58,313 bases of DNA, taken from NCBI GenBank assembly GCA_017436785.1, contig JAFSCK010000008.1, forward strand, positions 1-58,313, in the 5' to 3' direction. The position numbers were made by a program, and so were the translations under genes. Under the pieces are notes generated by a model, which made no database searches, was not told the DNA's origin, and saw only the letters and a program-made list of their open reading frames with translations. This document shows, piece after piece, positions 1 through 8,374 of this stretch. Source of the stretch: Oscillospiraceae bacterium. GTDB taxonomy: Bacteria > Bacillota > Clostridia > Oscillospirales > Oscillospiraceae. Numbering within the stretch: position 1 is the first letter of the stretch; every line of letters starts with the position of its first letter.

Positions 1-852
1 ACATAGCTGATCCATCATTTCTTTGGCAATGACCAGACCTTCCTCATAACGATAGTCACGCATCAAGACCTGTCCGCTGGACAGGCTTTTTCCTTTGGAG
101 CGGTAAGCCTTGATATCCGCTATGGTAGTAGGCTCTCGGCCCCAGGCGTGGTCGATCAGCAGCTCTGCGTCGATGCCAAACCAGTCGTATAGATAGTCCT
201 CTTTCATCATGGCAATATCCCGCATGGTAGTGATGCCGTGATTTCTGAGCCGGGTAGCTTTTCCATCGGCTATCTGCCAGAAGTCCGTAATGGGCTTGTG
301 ATCCCAGAGCTTTTCCCGATAGGTTTCTTCATCCAGCTCGGCAATAAAGTCCGCTGCGTGTTTTGCGTGGATATCCAGGGCAATCTTAGCAAGATACAGA
401 TTGGTGCCAATACCGCAGGTGGACACCGTGCCGACGGTATTGCGAACATCATCGATGATGGTTTTGGCAAGTTCACGGGCGGTCATGTTGTAGAGCTTCA
501 GATATGGTGTCACATCCAGAAAAGACTCGTCGATGCTGTATGTGTGAATGTCCTCCGGAGCAATGTACTTCAGAAAGACACCGTGTATTGCAGCGGCACA
601 GTCGATATAAAGCTGCATCCGAGGAACGGCGGTGATGTACTTCAGATGTTTCGGAATCTCCTTTACCCGGCAGCGGTTGGATACGCCTTTGGCTTTCAAG
701 GAGGAGGAAACCGCAAGGCAGATGGTATTCTCACTGCGTTCCGGATCGGCTACCACCAGATCGGTGGTCATGGGGTCCAGTCCACGGTCAACACATTCCA
801 CAGTGGCATAGAAACTTTTCTGATCTATGCACAGATATTTCCTGGTTTCCAT
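1..852 (-). CDS. Y-family DNA polymerase (DinB/UmuC-like), 3' end outside window
   Basis: This is an error-prone translesion DNA polymerase carried by the ICE. The N-terminus reads METRKYLCIDQKSFYATVEC, the family's first catalytic motif with the metal-binding Asp and the steric-gate region. The second acidic motif (YSIDESFLDV) and the GIGTNLYLAKIA fingers/thumb motif follow. About 284 residues are visible; the little-finger domain lies beyond the left edge. The ATG at 852 is preceded by AGGAGGGTGAAC. A near-consensus promoter overlapped by a LexA-type palindrome lies just upstream, so SOS induction is likely. Such polymerases are common near one end of Tn1549-like elements and may help replication or repair of transferred single strands. 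Confidence 0.9.
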   Translation of the reverse strand, partial: METRKYLCIDQKSFYATVECVDRGLDPMTTDLVVADPERSENTICLAVSSSLKAKGVSNRCRVKEIPKHLKYITAVPRMQLYIDCAAAIHGVFLKYIAPEDIHTYSIDESFLDVTPYLKLYNMTARELAKTIIDDVRNTVGTVSTCGIGTNLYLAKIALDIHAKHAADFIAELDEETYREKLWDHKPITDFWQIADGKATRLRNHGITTMRDIAMMKEDYLYDWFGIDAELLIDHAWGREPTTIADIKAYRSKGKSLSSGQVLMRDYRYEEGLVIAKEMMDQLC

Positions 853-884
853 GTTCACCCTCCTGTAAAATGTTGTTTGACAAT

Positions 885-902
885 ATAGAACTTTTGTTCT
901 AT
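885..902. promoter_or_regulatory. LexA (DinR) operator / SOS box
   Basis: The palindrome ATAGAACTTTTGTTCTAT contains GAAC-N4-GTTC, the core of the Bacillus-type SOS box. It abuts the -10 element of the polymerase promoter, where a bound repressor would block initiation. Confidence 0.8.
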
Positions 903-929
903 TATAAAAAGCGAACAAGAGAAAGTCAA
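901..929 (-). promoter_or_regulatory. Sigma-A promoter of the Y-family polymerase gene
   Basis: Read on the minus strand there is TTGACT (924-929), a 17-nt spacer and a perfect TATAAT (901-906). The -10 hexamer is directly followed and partly covered by the LexA-like palindrome at 885-902. Confidence 0.8.
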
Positions 930-1095
930 GCAACAATTCCTGGCAGCAGCCAATCGTACCCAATAAAACGGACTGTTTGAGTTAGCATTGGGCGAACGAC
1001 GGTGTGGAACAGAAGATCAGGAAAAGTCAAGTCTTTTATTTATACTTTTTTCATGGTACAATTCTGCCCAGTGCGTGAAAAGGAGACGAGAGAAA

Positions 1096-1419
1096 ATGAA
1101 TACTTCCAGTAATGCAACTGTAATGAGCAACCGGGAATTTTACCGGCAGCGGGAATACGCAGCATTGCACCGGATTCCCGGTGTGTATGAACTGGCCCAT
1201 TCCAATGCGGATAACCGTTCTGCCTTGGAGAAGAAATATCCGGATGCAGTCTTTGCCCTGTTCATTGTTTCCAACCTCTTTTTCCATGACAGAGAGCTGA
1301 CCAATATCCACATGAGTGCTTACACCGATATTTTGAACGGAGAGCGAATCGCGGATATTCGCTTCCGCTATGAGAAGGCCATGAAGCAATATACGGAACG
1401 CCATTTGTGGGATGATTAA
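1096..1419 (+). CDS. Small conserved ICE protein, function unknown
   Basis: 107 residues, starting at the ATG at 1096 with AGGAG eleven bases upstream; an upstream in-frame extension to 988 has no ribosome site. It is soluble, charged and predicted helical, with no membrane segment or signal peptide and no motif I recognise. It is transcribed divergently from the polymerase gene and against the rest of the backbone, and ends at a hairpin shared with the convergent gene at 1475-1690. Such opposite-strand small genes in ICEs are sometimes regulators, but nothing here shows a DNA-binding fold. Confidence 0.65.
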   Translation: MNTSSNATVMSNREFYRQREYAALHRIPGVYELAHSNADNRSALEKKYPDAVFALFIVSNLFFHDRELTNIHMSAYTDILNGERIADIRFRYEKAMKQYTERHLWDD

Positions 1420-1433
1420 CCTTTGAATACTTG

Positions 1434-1464
1434 AAGCCGGTTCTGTGCGTAGCAGAACCGGCTT
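1434..1464. terminator. Bidirectional intrinsic terminator
   Basis: A 12-bp perfect stem (AAGCCGGTTCTG / CAGAACCGGCTT) with a 7-base loop lies between two convergent genes ending at 1419 and 1475. Confidence 0.75.
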
Positions 1465-1474
1465 ATTTCATGCC

Positions 1475-1690
1475 TTATTCAAAATCCGGAACCAAATCCA
1501 GGGATTCGTATTCCATGTCGGTCATGGCGTTCAGCTTGGCGATGGCACTGTCTGTGGCATCCATCAGCTCCTGCTGATCGGTGTCCAGATAAGTACGCAT
1601 ATCATTGAGTGCCTGGATCAGCCCCAGTCGGGTTCCGGTGTTGTAGATAGCCATGAGCTGCTGTTCGTAGTGGGTCATGGGTTGAATCAT
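1475..1690 (-). CDS. Small ICE protein, function unknown
   Basis: 71 residues, acidic, probably helical (MIQPMTHYEQQLMAIYN at the start). The ATG at 1690 lies eight bases after AAGGAG; a TTG two codons upstream overlaps the previous stop codon but has no ribosome-site spacing. It is 2 nt downstream of the ArdC-like gene and must be cotranscribed with it. No catalytic motif or membrane segment is seen and I do not recognise the family. Confidence 0.65.
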   Translation of the reverse strand: MIQPMTHYEQQLMAIYNTGTRLGLIQALNDMRTYLDTDQQELMDATDSAIAKLNAMTDMEYESLDLVPDFE

Positions 1691-1692
1691 AT

Positions 1693-3987
1693 TCAAATCT
1701 CCTTTTCCTTCGTCTTTTTGGGTTTGGATTTCTTCTGGGAGGGCGGCTGGCTGTTTTTCAGCTTTTCCATGACGGAAGGTTTCTTCTCAATGGAATCCTC
1801 CTTGCCGGGGGCTTTGCCGTTGTTGATGATGCCATCGATCATGCCGTAATCGTCCTCCATGGACATTTCTGCATTTTTCAGATGGTTCACCGCAGGCGGT
1901 TCCCGTTTCGCCACCAGCGCCCGGTCATAAGATACCGCAAACCGCCGCTGTATTGCAACGATGTCAGGCTGCTCCCGGACTTCATTCCAGTCCTGGGTGG
2001 TGACACCGAACATACCGACGTGCATGGCCAGATCTTCGCTGTCAAAAGCCATTTCTTCCGTGTTGTCAGCCTTCAGCATATACACAGGCACATCCCGCTC
2101 CATCAGTTCCAAGGCGAAGTCCGTGGAAATGGGCAGCATATCCGGTACGGTATAGCCGAAGGAAACCAAGTCCTTCTGGGTGACATAAGGATCGGGCTGG
2201 GGCACAGCGATCTCCTGTTCCGGTGCAGCATCCTGTTGAGCGAAGTGGTCTGCAAGGCGGTCATGCAGTTCTTCCTGGCTGGGTTTGTACTGGGCTTCCC
2301 GGAGGGATTCTGCCAGCTCCAACGGTGCATAGGAAACTTTGTATCCGCCCAGACCGTAATTATCACAGATGGTCAGACAGATGGAATAGATGTGCTGCTC
2401 CGGGGTGTCGATTTGCCCACCATCCAGCAGCCTGGATGTGTCCTTGTCATAAAGGGTGTAGTCAAAGCCTTCCTCTGTCCGCTGGATATGCAGATAGGTC
2501 TTATCTTCGATGATGTACATTTTCTCAGAATCATCCAGTGCCTTGGCCTGCTGCTCTGTCATAGTGCCAGCTTTCAGCTTCTCCTGGATCTCCAGACACT
2601 TATTGTAGGTTCCAAGATAAACGATCTCAGCGGGGATCATCCGGGTGTCAGTGGAAGGAAGAAACTTCTGAACATAGGTAGATTCGCCATTGCCCATATT
2701 CTTGAAATTGGAGATCAGTCTGTAATCCGGTTTCTTGGAAGGTTCCGGGACAGCTTCTTTCTGGGGGATACCATCCCGGTTCATTTTTGCCAGACGGTCA
2801 GACAGGTCATCAAACCGGGCATCCTGTCCGCTGATGACTACCACATCCAGCATGGCATCGGAGAGCGGTCGCAGATCGTGGTTTCGCAGATGCTCCTCGA
2901 CCCAGTTGGTGATGCTGCCCACATCCGTAAAGGGAACCTCCGGGAGTTTTCTGCCTTTGGAGCCAGCTACAAGGTACTCTGCCAGTTCCTTGGCAAAAAA
3001 CGTAACCTCGTCAACTTCCGGAATGACTTCCGGTGCAGCGTTCTCTGATGACTGCTCCGTAGGTTCTATGGAGATACCCCGTTCCTTGCAGATCTCCTGG
3101 AAGTGCTGTTCAATGGTGGTTATCAGTTCGGATGCGGTCTTGTTGATGATGGTCAGACTGGTTTTCAGTTCTTCCAGTTCCTTGCCCTGGGACCAGGAAG
3201 CGATGTAGCCGAAGCTGTTATCTCCGGTTTCGATACCGAAGTATTGGCAGACCGCATAGGAGATGCTTTCCGCTTCCACTTCTTCGGTATTCTGTTCCCG
3301 TTCTGTCTGCTTAACTGCTTTGCCGGGATTGTGCAGCTTGGCGTGGGCGATTTCATGGACGCAGGCAGAGATGGTCTGAACCTCGCTCATGCCCTCCTGT
3401 ATGGCGATCCGCTGGGTTTCCAGATTCAGATAGCCGTCCATATCCTCGGGAATAGGCTTGATCTCCATAGGCACCGAGGAGGTTCGCTTCAGTGCTTCCA
3501 GAAACACTTCATACTGGGCAACATCCCCGGTCAGATTCATGGAGAGCTGAGGGAGCGGTTTCCCGTCTGTCTGGGAAACATCGTAGACCTTGACCATCTT
3601 GAAATAGGGGATCTTAATGGTCTTTTCTTCCATGACAGGTTTGCCATCTTTGCCCAGGATGGGAAGCTGGGTATCCGGGTCCAGTTTTTCCATTTGGACG
3701 GTTTTGTTGAAGGACGCCGGAGCAATGATCTCGATACCGTGGCTTCTTTCGGAATCCAGGACTTTTCTCTGAAACTGGGTTTCCCACTTTTTCCTGCCTG
3801 CAACTAGGGTGGCATCGGGCATCTGTGAGTGGATCAGCATGACATTGTTGAGGGAATACCTGTGGAACTTGCTCATGGTGGAGAGATAGTTCCGGTAACG
3901 GTCACTTTGAAATAGTTCCTGGATTCCGATTTCGATGCCAGCGGTGATTTCTTTGAGGCGTTCTTTGTTGGACTGTTTTTCAGCCAC
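1693..3987 (-). CDS. ArdC-like ssDNA-binding / HEIAH zincin multidomain ICE protein
   Basis: 764 residues from a GTG at 3987, which has AAAGGAG eight bases upstream. An open frame continues upstream to 4269 but without a ribosome site, so the first 94 codons are excluded. The N-terminal 130 residues resemble the ArdC single-stranded-DNA-binding domain (FHRYSLNNVMLI). HEIAHAKLH at about residues 211-219, with a downstream Glu-rich helix, is a zinc-metallopeptidase signature. The C-terminal part has a YodL-like region (about 640-700: dispensable-looking, VPVYMLKAD). ArdC-type proteins protect incoming single-stranded DNA from host defence during conjugation; that role is inferred by family. It is followed closely by the small gene at 1475-1690 and preceded by an attenuator-like structure. 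Confidence 0.75.
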   Translation of the reverse strand: MAEKQSNKERLKEITAGIEIGIQELFQSDRYRNYLSTMSKFHRYSLNNVMLIHSQMPDATLVAGRKKWETQFQRKVLDSERSHGIEIIAPASFNKTVQMEKLDPDTQLPILGKDGKPVMEEKTIKIPYFKMVKVYDVSQTDGKPLPQLSMNLTGDVAQYEVFLEALKRTSSVPMEIKPIPEDMDGYLNLETQRIAIQEGMSEVQTISACVHEIAHAKLHNPGKAVKQTEREQNTEEVEAESISYAVCQYFGIETGDNSFGYIASWSQGKELEELKTSLTIINKTASELITTIEQHFQEICKERGISIEPTEQSSENAAPEVIPEVDEVTFFAKELAEYLVAGSKGRKLPEVPFTDVGSITNWVEEHLRNHDLRPLSDAMLDVVVISGQDARFDDLSDRLAKMNRDGIPQKEAVPEPSKKPDYRLISNFKNMGNGESTYVQKFLPSTDTRMIPAEIVYLGTYNKCLEIQEKLKAGTMTEQQAKALDDSEKMYIIEDKTYLHIQRTEEGFDYTLYDKDTSRLLDGGQIDTPEQHIYSICLTICDNYGLGGYKVSYAPLELAESLREAQYKPSQEELHDRLADHFAQQDAAPEQEIAVPQPDPYVTQKDLVSFGYTVPDMLPISTDFALELMERDVPVYMLKADNTEEMAFDSEDLAMHVGMFGVTTQDWNEVREQPDIVAIQRRFAVSYDRALVAKREPPAVNHLKNAEMSMEDDYGMIDGIINNGKAPGKEDSIEKKPSVMEKLKNSQPPSQKKSKPKKTKEKEI

Positions 3988-4014
3988 GAAAAGGCTCCTT
4001 TCGACGAAATTTAG

Positions 4015-4090
4015 ATAAAAAAGAACGCTCCCACGCAGGTGAAGAGGTACCCGCGCAGGAGCGTTTTGCTTGAGAACAGCAATTCGCTCC
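4015..4090 (-). promoter_or_regulatory. Transcription attenuator in the leader of the ArdC-like gene
   Basis: On the minus strand three complementary arms occur in order: GGAGCG (4090-4085), CGCTCC (4063-4058) and GGAGCG (4031-4026). Arms 2 and 3 extend to a 17-bp stem (4024-4065, with three G-U pairs) followed by CTTTTTT, a full intrinsic terminator. Arm 1 can instead pair with arm 2 as an antiterminator. The sensing signal is not evident; arm 1 is part of an AAAGGAG ribosome-site-like sequence. Confidence 0.55.
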
Positions 4091-4254
4091 TTTGACAGTG
4101 AAAATGGAACCAACACATAGTTCCATCTCGATATCAATGTGTGTTTCATTATTTTGACATATATTTTACATGAATTTGCTTGTAATCTATGATGTGTAGG
4201 TGTATTTTTAGAGTGAAGTTTGCAAGCTTTATTTATATGAAGGAGTTGATTATA

Positions 4255-4854
4255 ATGAGAAAATTTCAAAAAATTACTGCGCTCATTTTAGCGCTTCTCT
4301 GTTTGCAGGTTCCTGCAGCTTCTGCAACCACTGTTGATGTTCAAGAAGTCGATTCCATGGAATTGTATGTTGAGTACATGGAGTTCTACAACAACCAGCA
4401 GTATTATAAGGATTTGGCCAAAAACGAGGGATACACTATCATTATCAATGTTGGTGAAGAATATGCTGACTTGGAAAATGAAAGGATTGCTAGTGAAGCG
4501 ATTCAGATTGATGAACTTGTTTCTGGCAAACAGGCTCGTGATGGCTCTATTCCTACAAGAGAGTGGAATGTTTTGAACCAGGGAACAAAAGGTTTTAGTG
4601 GCACAGCAACAAATTCTACATGCTATACCGAATACAAATACTATGGCTGGACAGCATATGAAGTAAGTATTTACAATAGCAGCTCTCGCAATACGCTGTA
4701 CTATAGATTTTATAATACCGGGGATAACGCAACCTACTCTCTTTCTACAGGCACATCTGTCATCAAATATGTCCCGTTAAATCCTGAAACCAGATTCTAT
4801 CTGGGTTTTGATGCACCTGGTCAAGTAACAGGATATGTGGCGCGAGATATCTGA
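4255..4854 (+). CDS. Secreted protein of unknown function (ICE cargo)
   Basis: 199 residues; the ATG at 4255 is preceded by AAGGAG at good spacing. Residues 1-26 are a classical signal peptide (MRKFQKITALILALLCL then AASA-TT cleavage). The mature part is polar and rich in Tyr, Asn, Ser and Thr with a likely beta-rich C-terminal half (YEVSIYNSSSRNTLYYRFYN). No sortase signal, lipobox or catalytic motif is seen, so it should be released. It is encoded against the ICE backbone, is much more AT-rich than its neighbours, and is followed by a terminator and then by traX. Confidence 0.75.
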   Translation: MRKFQKITALILALLCLQVPAASATTVDVQEVDSMELYVEYMEFYNNQQYYKDLAKNEGYTIIINVGEEYADLENERIASEAIQIDELVSGKQARDGSIPTREWNVLNQGTKGFSGTATNSTCYTEYKYYGWTAYEVSIYNSSSRNTLYYRFYNTGDNATYSLSTGTSVIKYVPLNPETRFYLGFDAPGQVTGYVARDI

Positions 4855-4886
4855 GTAGATGATTATTTAAACGCGAATCACCAGTG

Positions 4887-4914
4887 ATAGGTGCCACCAT
4901 TGTGTGGCGCCTAT
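4887..4914 (+). terminator. Intrinsic terminator after the secreted-protein gene
   Basis: An 11-bp stem (ATAGGTGCCAC / GTGGCGCCTAT, one G-U pair) lies between 4854 and the ribosome site of the next gene. Confidence 0.6.
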
Positions 4915-4946
4915 TTATACTATTTTCAATAAAATGGAGGAAATGA

Positions 4947-5792
4947 ATGAAGAAATCTGGCTTAACTGCCAATCAGATAAAAGTTATTGCGCTTTGCGCT
5001 ATGACTCTCGATCACCTTGCTTCATATGGTTCGGCGATTCCTGTGCTCAGTATGTATTCTCATTTTCTACGAATTATAGGTCGAATTGCTGCGCCCCTAT
5101 TCTTATTTGCCTTAACAGAGAGTATTCATTATACACATAATAGAACTGTTTTTGTTTTTCGCCTATATTTCGGAGCAGTCGGTGTCGGGCTATTTACTGC
5201 CATAACAAACTACTTCTTTGGGTCAAGTATTGGACGTTTTTCGGGCAATAATATTCTGTTCACATATTTTTATACCGCTCTTTATGTTCTCCTCATTGAG
5301 CTACTTAAACAATCGGTAGAAAACAAAAATGTGAAGAATTCGATAATATGTGTTCTTGCCATAGCATCTACAATCATGCCCAATTACATTTCTAATTATC
5401 TTTTCCAAGAAGTTGTTTCAACAGATTGGGCATGGGATCTTGTGAATAGCTTTGTAGTTGGCCCCCTACAAGTTGAATATTCTATCCTGTTTATCATAAT
5501 GGGTGTGCTTATGTATTTTGCCCCGAACAAATACTATAAAGTAATAATTCTGGCAATATTCAGTTTAGGTTGTTATTATGGCGATAGATTTCAAACAATT
5601 CTTCTAATGTTTTCACCAGATCCATACTATGCAGATCCGCAGTGCTGGATGATATTAGCCGCACCTATCATACTAGCATACAACGGAGAAAAAGGGAAAG
5701 TACATAAATGGTTCTTCTATTTTTATTATCCAACTCATCGATACTTGATTGCGGTTGTTGAATTTATCTACTTAACAGTTCAATCAATGTAA
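4947..5792 (+). CDS. TraX family membrane protein
   Basis: 281 residues with about eight hydrophobic segments. The N-terminal ALCAMTLDHLASYG followed by FLRIIGRIAAPLFLFALTES matches the TraX family (acyltransferase-3-like membrane proteins); in the F plasmid TraX acetylates pilin. In Firmicutes ICEs the substrate is unknown, and modifying a conjugation or surface component is an inference. The ATG has GGAGG upstream. AT-rich, opposite in strand to the backbone, and paired with the secreted protein at 4255-4854. A strong terminator follows. Confidence 0.85.
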   Translation: MKKSGLTANQIKVIALCAMTLDHLASYGSAIPVLSMYSHFLRIIGRIAAPLFLFALTESIHYTHNRTVFVFRLYFGAVGVGLFTAITNYFFGSSIGRFSGNNILFTYFYTALYVLLIELLKQSVENKNVKNSIICVLAIASTIMPNYISNYLFQEVVSTDWAWDLVNSFVVGPLQVEYSILFIIMGVLMYFAPNKYYKVIILAIFSLGCYYGDRFQTILLMFSPDPYYADPQCWMILAAPIILAYNGEKGKVHKWFFYFYYPTHRYLIAVVEFIYLTVQSM

Positions 5793-5811
5793 CTTCAATG
5801 AAGAGAAATAT

Positions 5812-5848
5812 AAGCCTTGGTAGATTAAACCGTCTACCAAGGCTTTTT
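5812..5848 (+). terminator. Strong intrinsic terminator after traX
   Basis: A perfect 13-bp stem (AAGCCTTGGTAGA / TCTACCAAGGCTT) with an 8-base loop runs into TTT. It closes the inverted AT-rich insert. Confidence 0.85.
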
Positions 5849-5970
5849 ATGACATATCTTGGATGTAACGCACTAGAACCTGTTTTTCGGGATTCTGGAC
5901 CAAAGATACCAGGGTGCAAAAACAAGGGCCAAAAAGTCATTGCGCCGCAACGCACTTTTAGGCTAAACCG

Positions 5971-6333
5971 TTACACCCGACCTCTGTGACGGCGTACCCG
6001 TTCACGGGTCTTTTTCCGCTGCTGGGAAAGGCCGCACTTGGGGCAGTAGATGGCCCGGTTCCCAGTGGGGATGAAGTATCGGCGGCAGAGAACACACTGT
6101 CGATACTGGCTGGAAACACCCAGCACCTTTTCCTGAAGATCCGGTGCAAGGGGCAGAACCGCATCCCGGAACCATGTACATTGCAGGGAGTAGCTGTTCC
6201 ACTGGGCGCAGCTTGGGTCAATTCCGTCATCCAGAGTACAGCAGTTTCCATTCTGGAAATTGCAGCAGTGCTTTCGGATCAGGCTTCGCATCTGTCTGAG
6301 CTGAAGATCATTGAACCGGGGCAGCTTACCCAT
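5971..6333 (-). CDS. Cysteine-rich VLP domain protein
   Basis: 120 residues with paired cysteines: a CC-x-F-x-NGNCC cluster near residues 23-32, C-x2-C at about 79-82 and C-x2-C at about 96-99, then a basic tail (RKKTRERVRRHRGR). This matches the Cys_rich_VLP family found next to topoisomerase III in Tn1549-like ICEs; zinc and nucleic-acid binding is inferred from the cysteines and basic tail. It starts inside the end of topB (8-nt overlap), implying translational coupling. Confidence 0.85.
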   Translation of the reverse strand: MGKLPRFNDLQLRQMRSLIRKHCCNFQNGNCCTLDDGIDPSCAQWNSYSLQCTWFRDAVLPLAPDLQEKVLGVSSQYRQCVLCRRYFIPTGNRAIYCPKCGLSQQRKKTRERVRRHRGRV

Positions 6334-8374
6334 TGCCGAACTCCAGCTTGAAATCTACCTTGTCGCCCTTATCCACCATGATAGCGGTGGCATCGTAGGT
6401 TTTGCCTGTCTTTTCGGAGTAGCAGCCCTTCATGGGAACCTGTCCGAATTGCAGCAGGGCGGCAGCGGTGGCTTTGTCCAGCTTTTTCTTCTTTACTTCA
6501 AAGAATCGGCTGTTTTTCCATAGGACGAAGCGACAGTTGGGATTCTGGCAGAAGAAGCCACGCTTGCGTTCTTCCACATTGGTGCCGCACCGGGGGCATT
6601 TGCCAACGACATCTTCTTTTTCCGGGAACAGAACTTCGGAACCGGGATAGGGCTTGTATTCTTCCACCATTTCCGTGAGCATTTCTGTGATTCCCTGCAT
6701 GAAATCAGTATCAGAAAGGGTTCCGGATTCCACCAGCTTCAAACGGTGTTCCCATTCCGCAGTCAGCAGCGGGGACTGAAGCTGCTCCGGTAGGACGGTT
6801 ATCAGGGCAATACCCAACTCCGTAGGGCGAAGATAGGATACCTTCTTGGACTTGGTTCGGATCACAAACTGGTCGGAGATCAGCTTTTCCAGAATACCGG
6901 ATCGGGTAGCCGGGGTGCCGATGCCCTTGCGCTCTGCATCTTCGGGCATATCCTGGATGCCTGCGTTTTCCATTGCAGCCAGCAATGTGTCCTCCGTGTA
7001 GTATTTGGGCGGCGTGCTTTTGCCGCCTTTCAAGGAAACACGGTTTACAGGAATGATCTGCCCTTCGGTAACGGCAGGCAAAACATTGGATTGGCTCTCC
7101 CGGAAGGAAAAGACCGTCCATCCACGTTTCAGTATTTCCTTACCTCTGGCCCGGAAAGTATGACCGGCACACTCTGCGGTCACAACAGTTTCCGCAAAGA
7201 GGTATTCCGGGCAGATGCCCCGCAGAAACCCCTGAGCTACCAGTGTCAGGATCGTTTGCTCTCCGGTAGGAAGTGCGGACACATCCACATTCTTTGCAGA
7301 AAGCGAAGGGATAACTGCATGGTGGTCGCTGACCTTTTGGCTGTTGCAAACTTGCTTGGGAAGAATCTTCTTGGGGAGTTCACAGCCAAGGATAGCGGCG
7401 GCAGCGGCAGCATAATCCGGGACGGCACTTTCCATATCATTGGTCAGATAACGGCTGTCCGTACGGGGATAGGTACACAGCTTCTTTTCGTAGAGGGATT
7501 GCAGATAATCCAGAGTCTGCTGGGCAGTAAAGCCGCAGAGCCTGTTGGCTTCCCGCTGCAAGGTGGTCAGATCATAGAGTGCCGGGGCTTTTTCCGTGTG
7601 TTCCTTGCGTTCTACGCTGAGAACGGTAATGGAGGAAACCGCACAAGCTCTGGTCAGCTCCTGGGCAGCTTCCATATCCGTCAGCTTCTCAGAGGACAGC
7701 GGGAAACCGCAGTCCAGCACCAGATGGTAGAAAGGTTCCGGGACAAAGGCGGAGATTTCCCGTTCCCGCTGAACCAGCAGAGAAAGGGTCGGGGACATGA
7801 CTCTGCCAATGTTCAGAGTGCGGTTATAGGTCAGAGAAAAGAACCGGGTGGCGTTGATACCCACCAGCCAGTCCGCTTTCATGCGGCACAGAGCGCTTTT
7901 GTGCAGACCATCGTATTCGCTGCCCGGTTGCAGATTCGCAAATCCTTCCCGGATGGCATCATCCTCCATGGAGGAGATCCACAGCCGCTTCATGGGCTTG
8001 CTGCATCCAGCCAGATAATACACGGTGCGGAAGATCAGCTCTCCTTCACGACCAGCGTCGCAGGCGTTGATAACTTCTGCCACATTGCCCTGGCGCATCA
8101 GGGTGTGGAGAACATCGAACTGCTCCTTCTTGTCCTCCTGGATACGGAATCGGAAGCTGCGGGGCAGAATAGGAAGATCTTTCATATTCCACTTGGCGTA
8201 ACCCGAATCATAGTAGGAGGCATCTGCCAGCTTTGCCAGATGCCCATAACACCAGGAAATGAGATAGCCGTTGCCTTCCAGATAACCCCTTCGCTGCTTA
8301 CAGCCGGGAGCAATGACTGCGGCAATGGCTTTTGCCACAGAAGGCTTTTCTGCCACGATCAGTTTATGTTCCAT
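6326..8374 (-). CDS. topB: DNA topoisomerase III
   Basis: 682 residues, type IA topoisomerase. The TOPRIM domain begins with IVAEKPSVAKAIA and includes DAGREGELI (about 106-114); the catalytic tyrosine is Tyr302 in TYPRTDSRYL. A C-terminal zinc ribbon (CPRCGTN...CQNPNCRF) is present. It relaxes negatively supercoiled DNA or decatenates single strands and is a core replication/transfer gene of this ICE family. Its start overlaps the stop of the DUF4366 gene (TAATG), and its end overlaps the Cys-rich VLP gene. Confidence 0.95.
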   Translation of the reverse strand: MEHKLIVAEKPSVAKAIAAVIAPGCKQRRGYLEGNGYLISWCYGHLAKLADASYYDSGYAKWNMKDLPILPRSFRFRIQEDKKEQFDVLHTLMRQGNVAEVINACDAGREGELIFRTVYYLAGCSKPMKRLWISSMEDDAIREGFANLQPGSEYDGLHKSALCRMKADWLVGINATRFFSLTYNRTLNIGRVMSPTLSLLVQREREISAFVPEPFYHLVLDCGFPLSSEKLTDMEAAQELTRACAVSSITVLSVERKEHTEKAPALYDLTTLQREANRLCGFTAQQTLDYLQSLYEKKLCTYPRTDSRYLTNDMESAVPDYAAAAAAILGCELPKKILPKQVCNSQKVSDHHAVIPSLSAKNVDVSALPTGEQTILTLVAQGFLRGICPEYLFAETVVTAECAGHTFRARGKEILKRGWTVFSFRESQSNVLPAVTEGQIIPVNRVSLKGGKSTPPKYYTEDTLLAAMENAGIQDMPEDAERKGIGTPATRSGILEKLISDQFVIRTKSKKVSYLRPTELGIALITVLPEQLQSPLLTAEWEHRLKLVESGTLSDTDFMQGITEMLTEMVEEYKPYPGSEVLFPEKEDVVGKCPRCGTNVEERKRGFFCQNPNCRFVLWKNSRFFEVKKKKLDKATAAALLQFGQVPMKGCYSEKTGKTYDATAIMVDKGDKVDFKLEFGNG

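Noticed and set aside
3988-4269. N-terminal extension of the ArdC-like protein
   Set aside because: The open frame passes through the attenuator stem and lacks a ribosome site, whereas the GTG at 3987 has AAAGGAG at ideal spacing.
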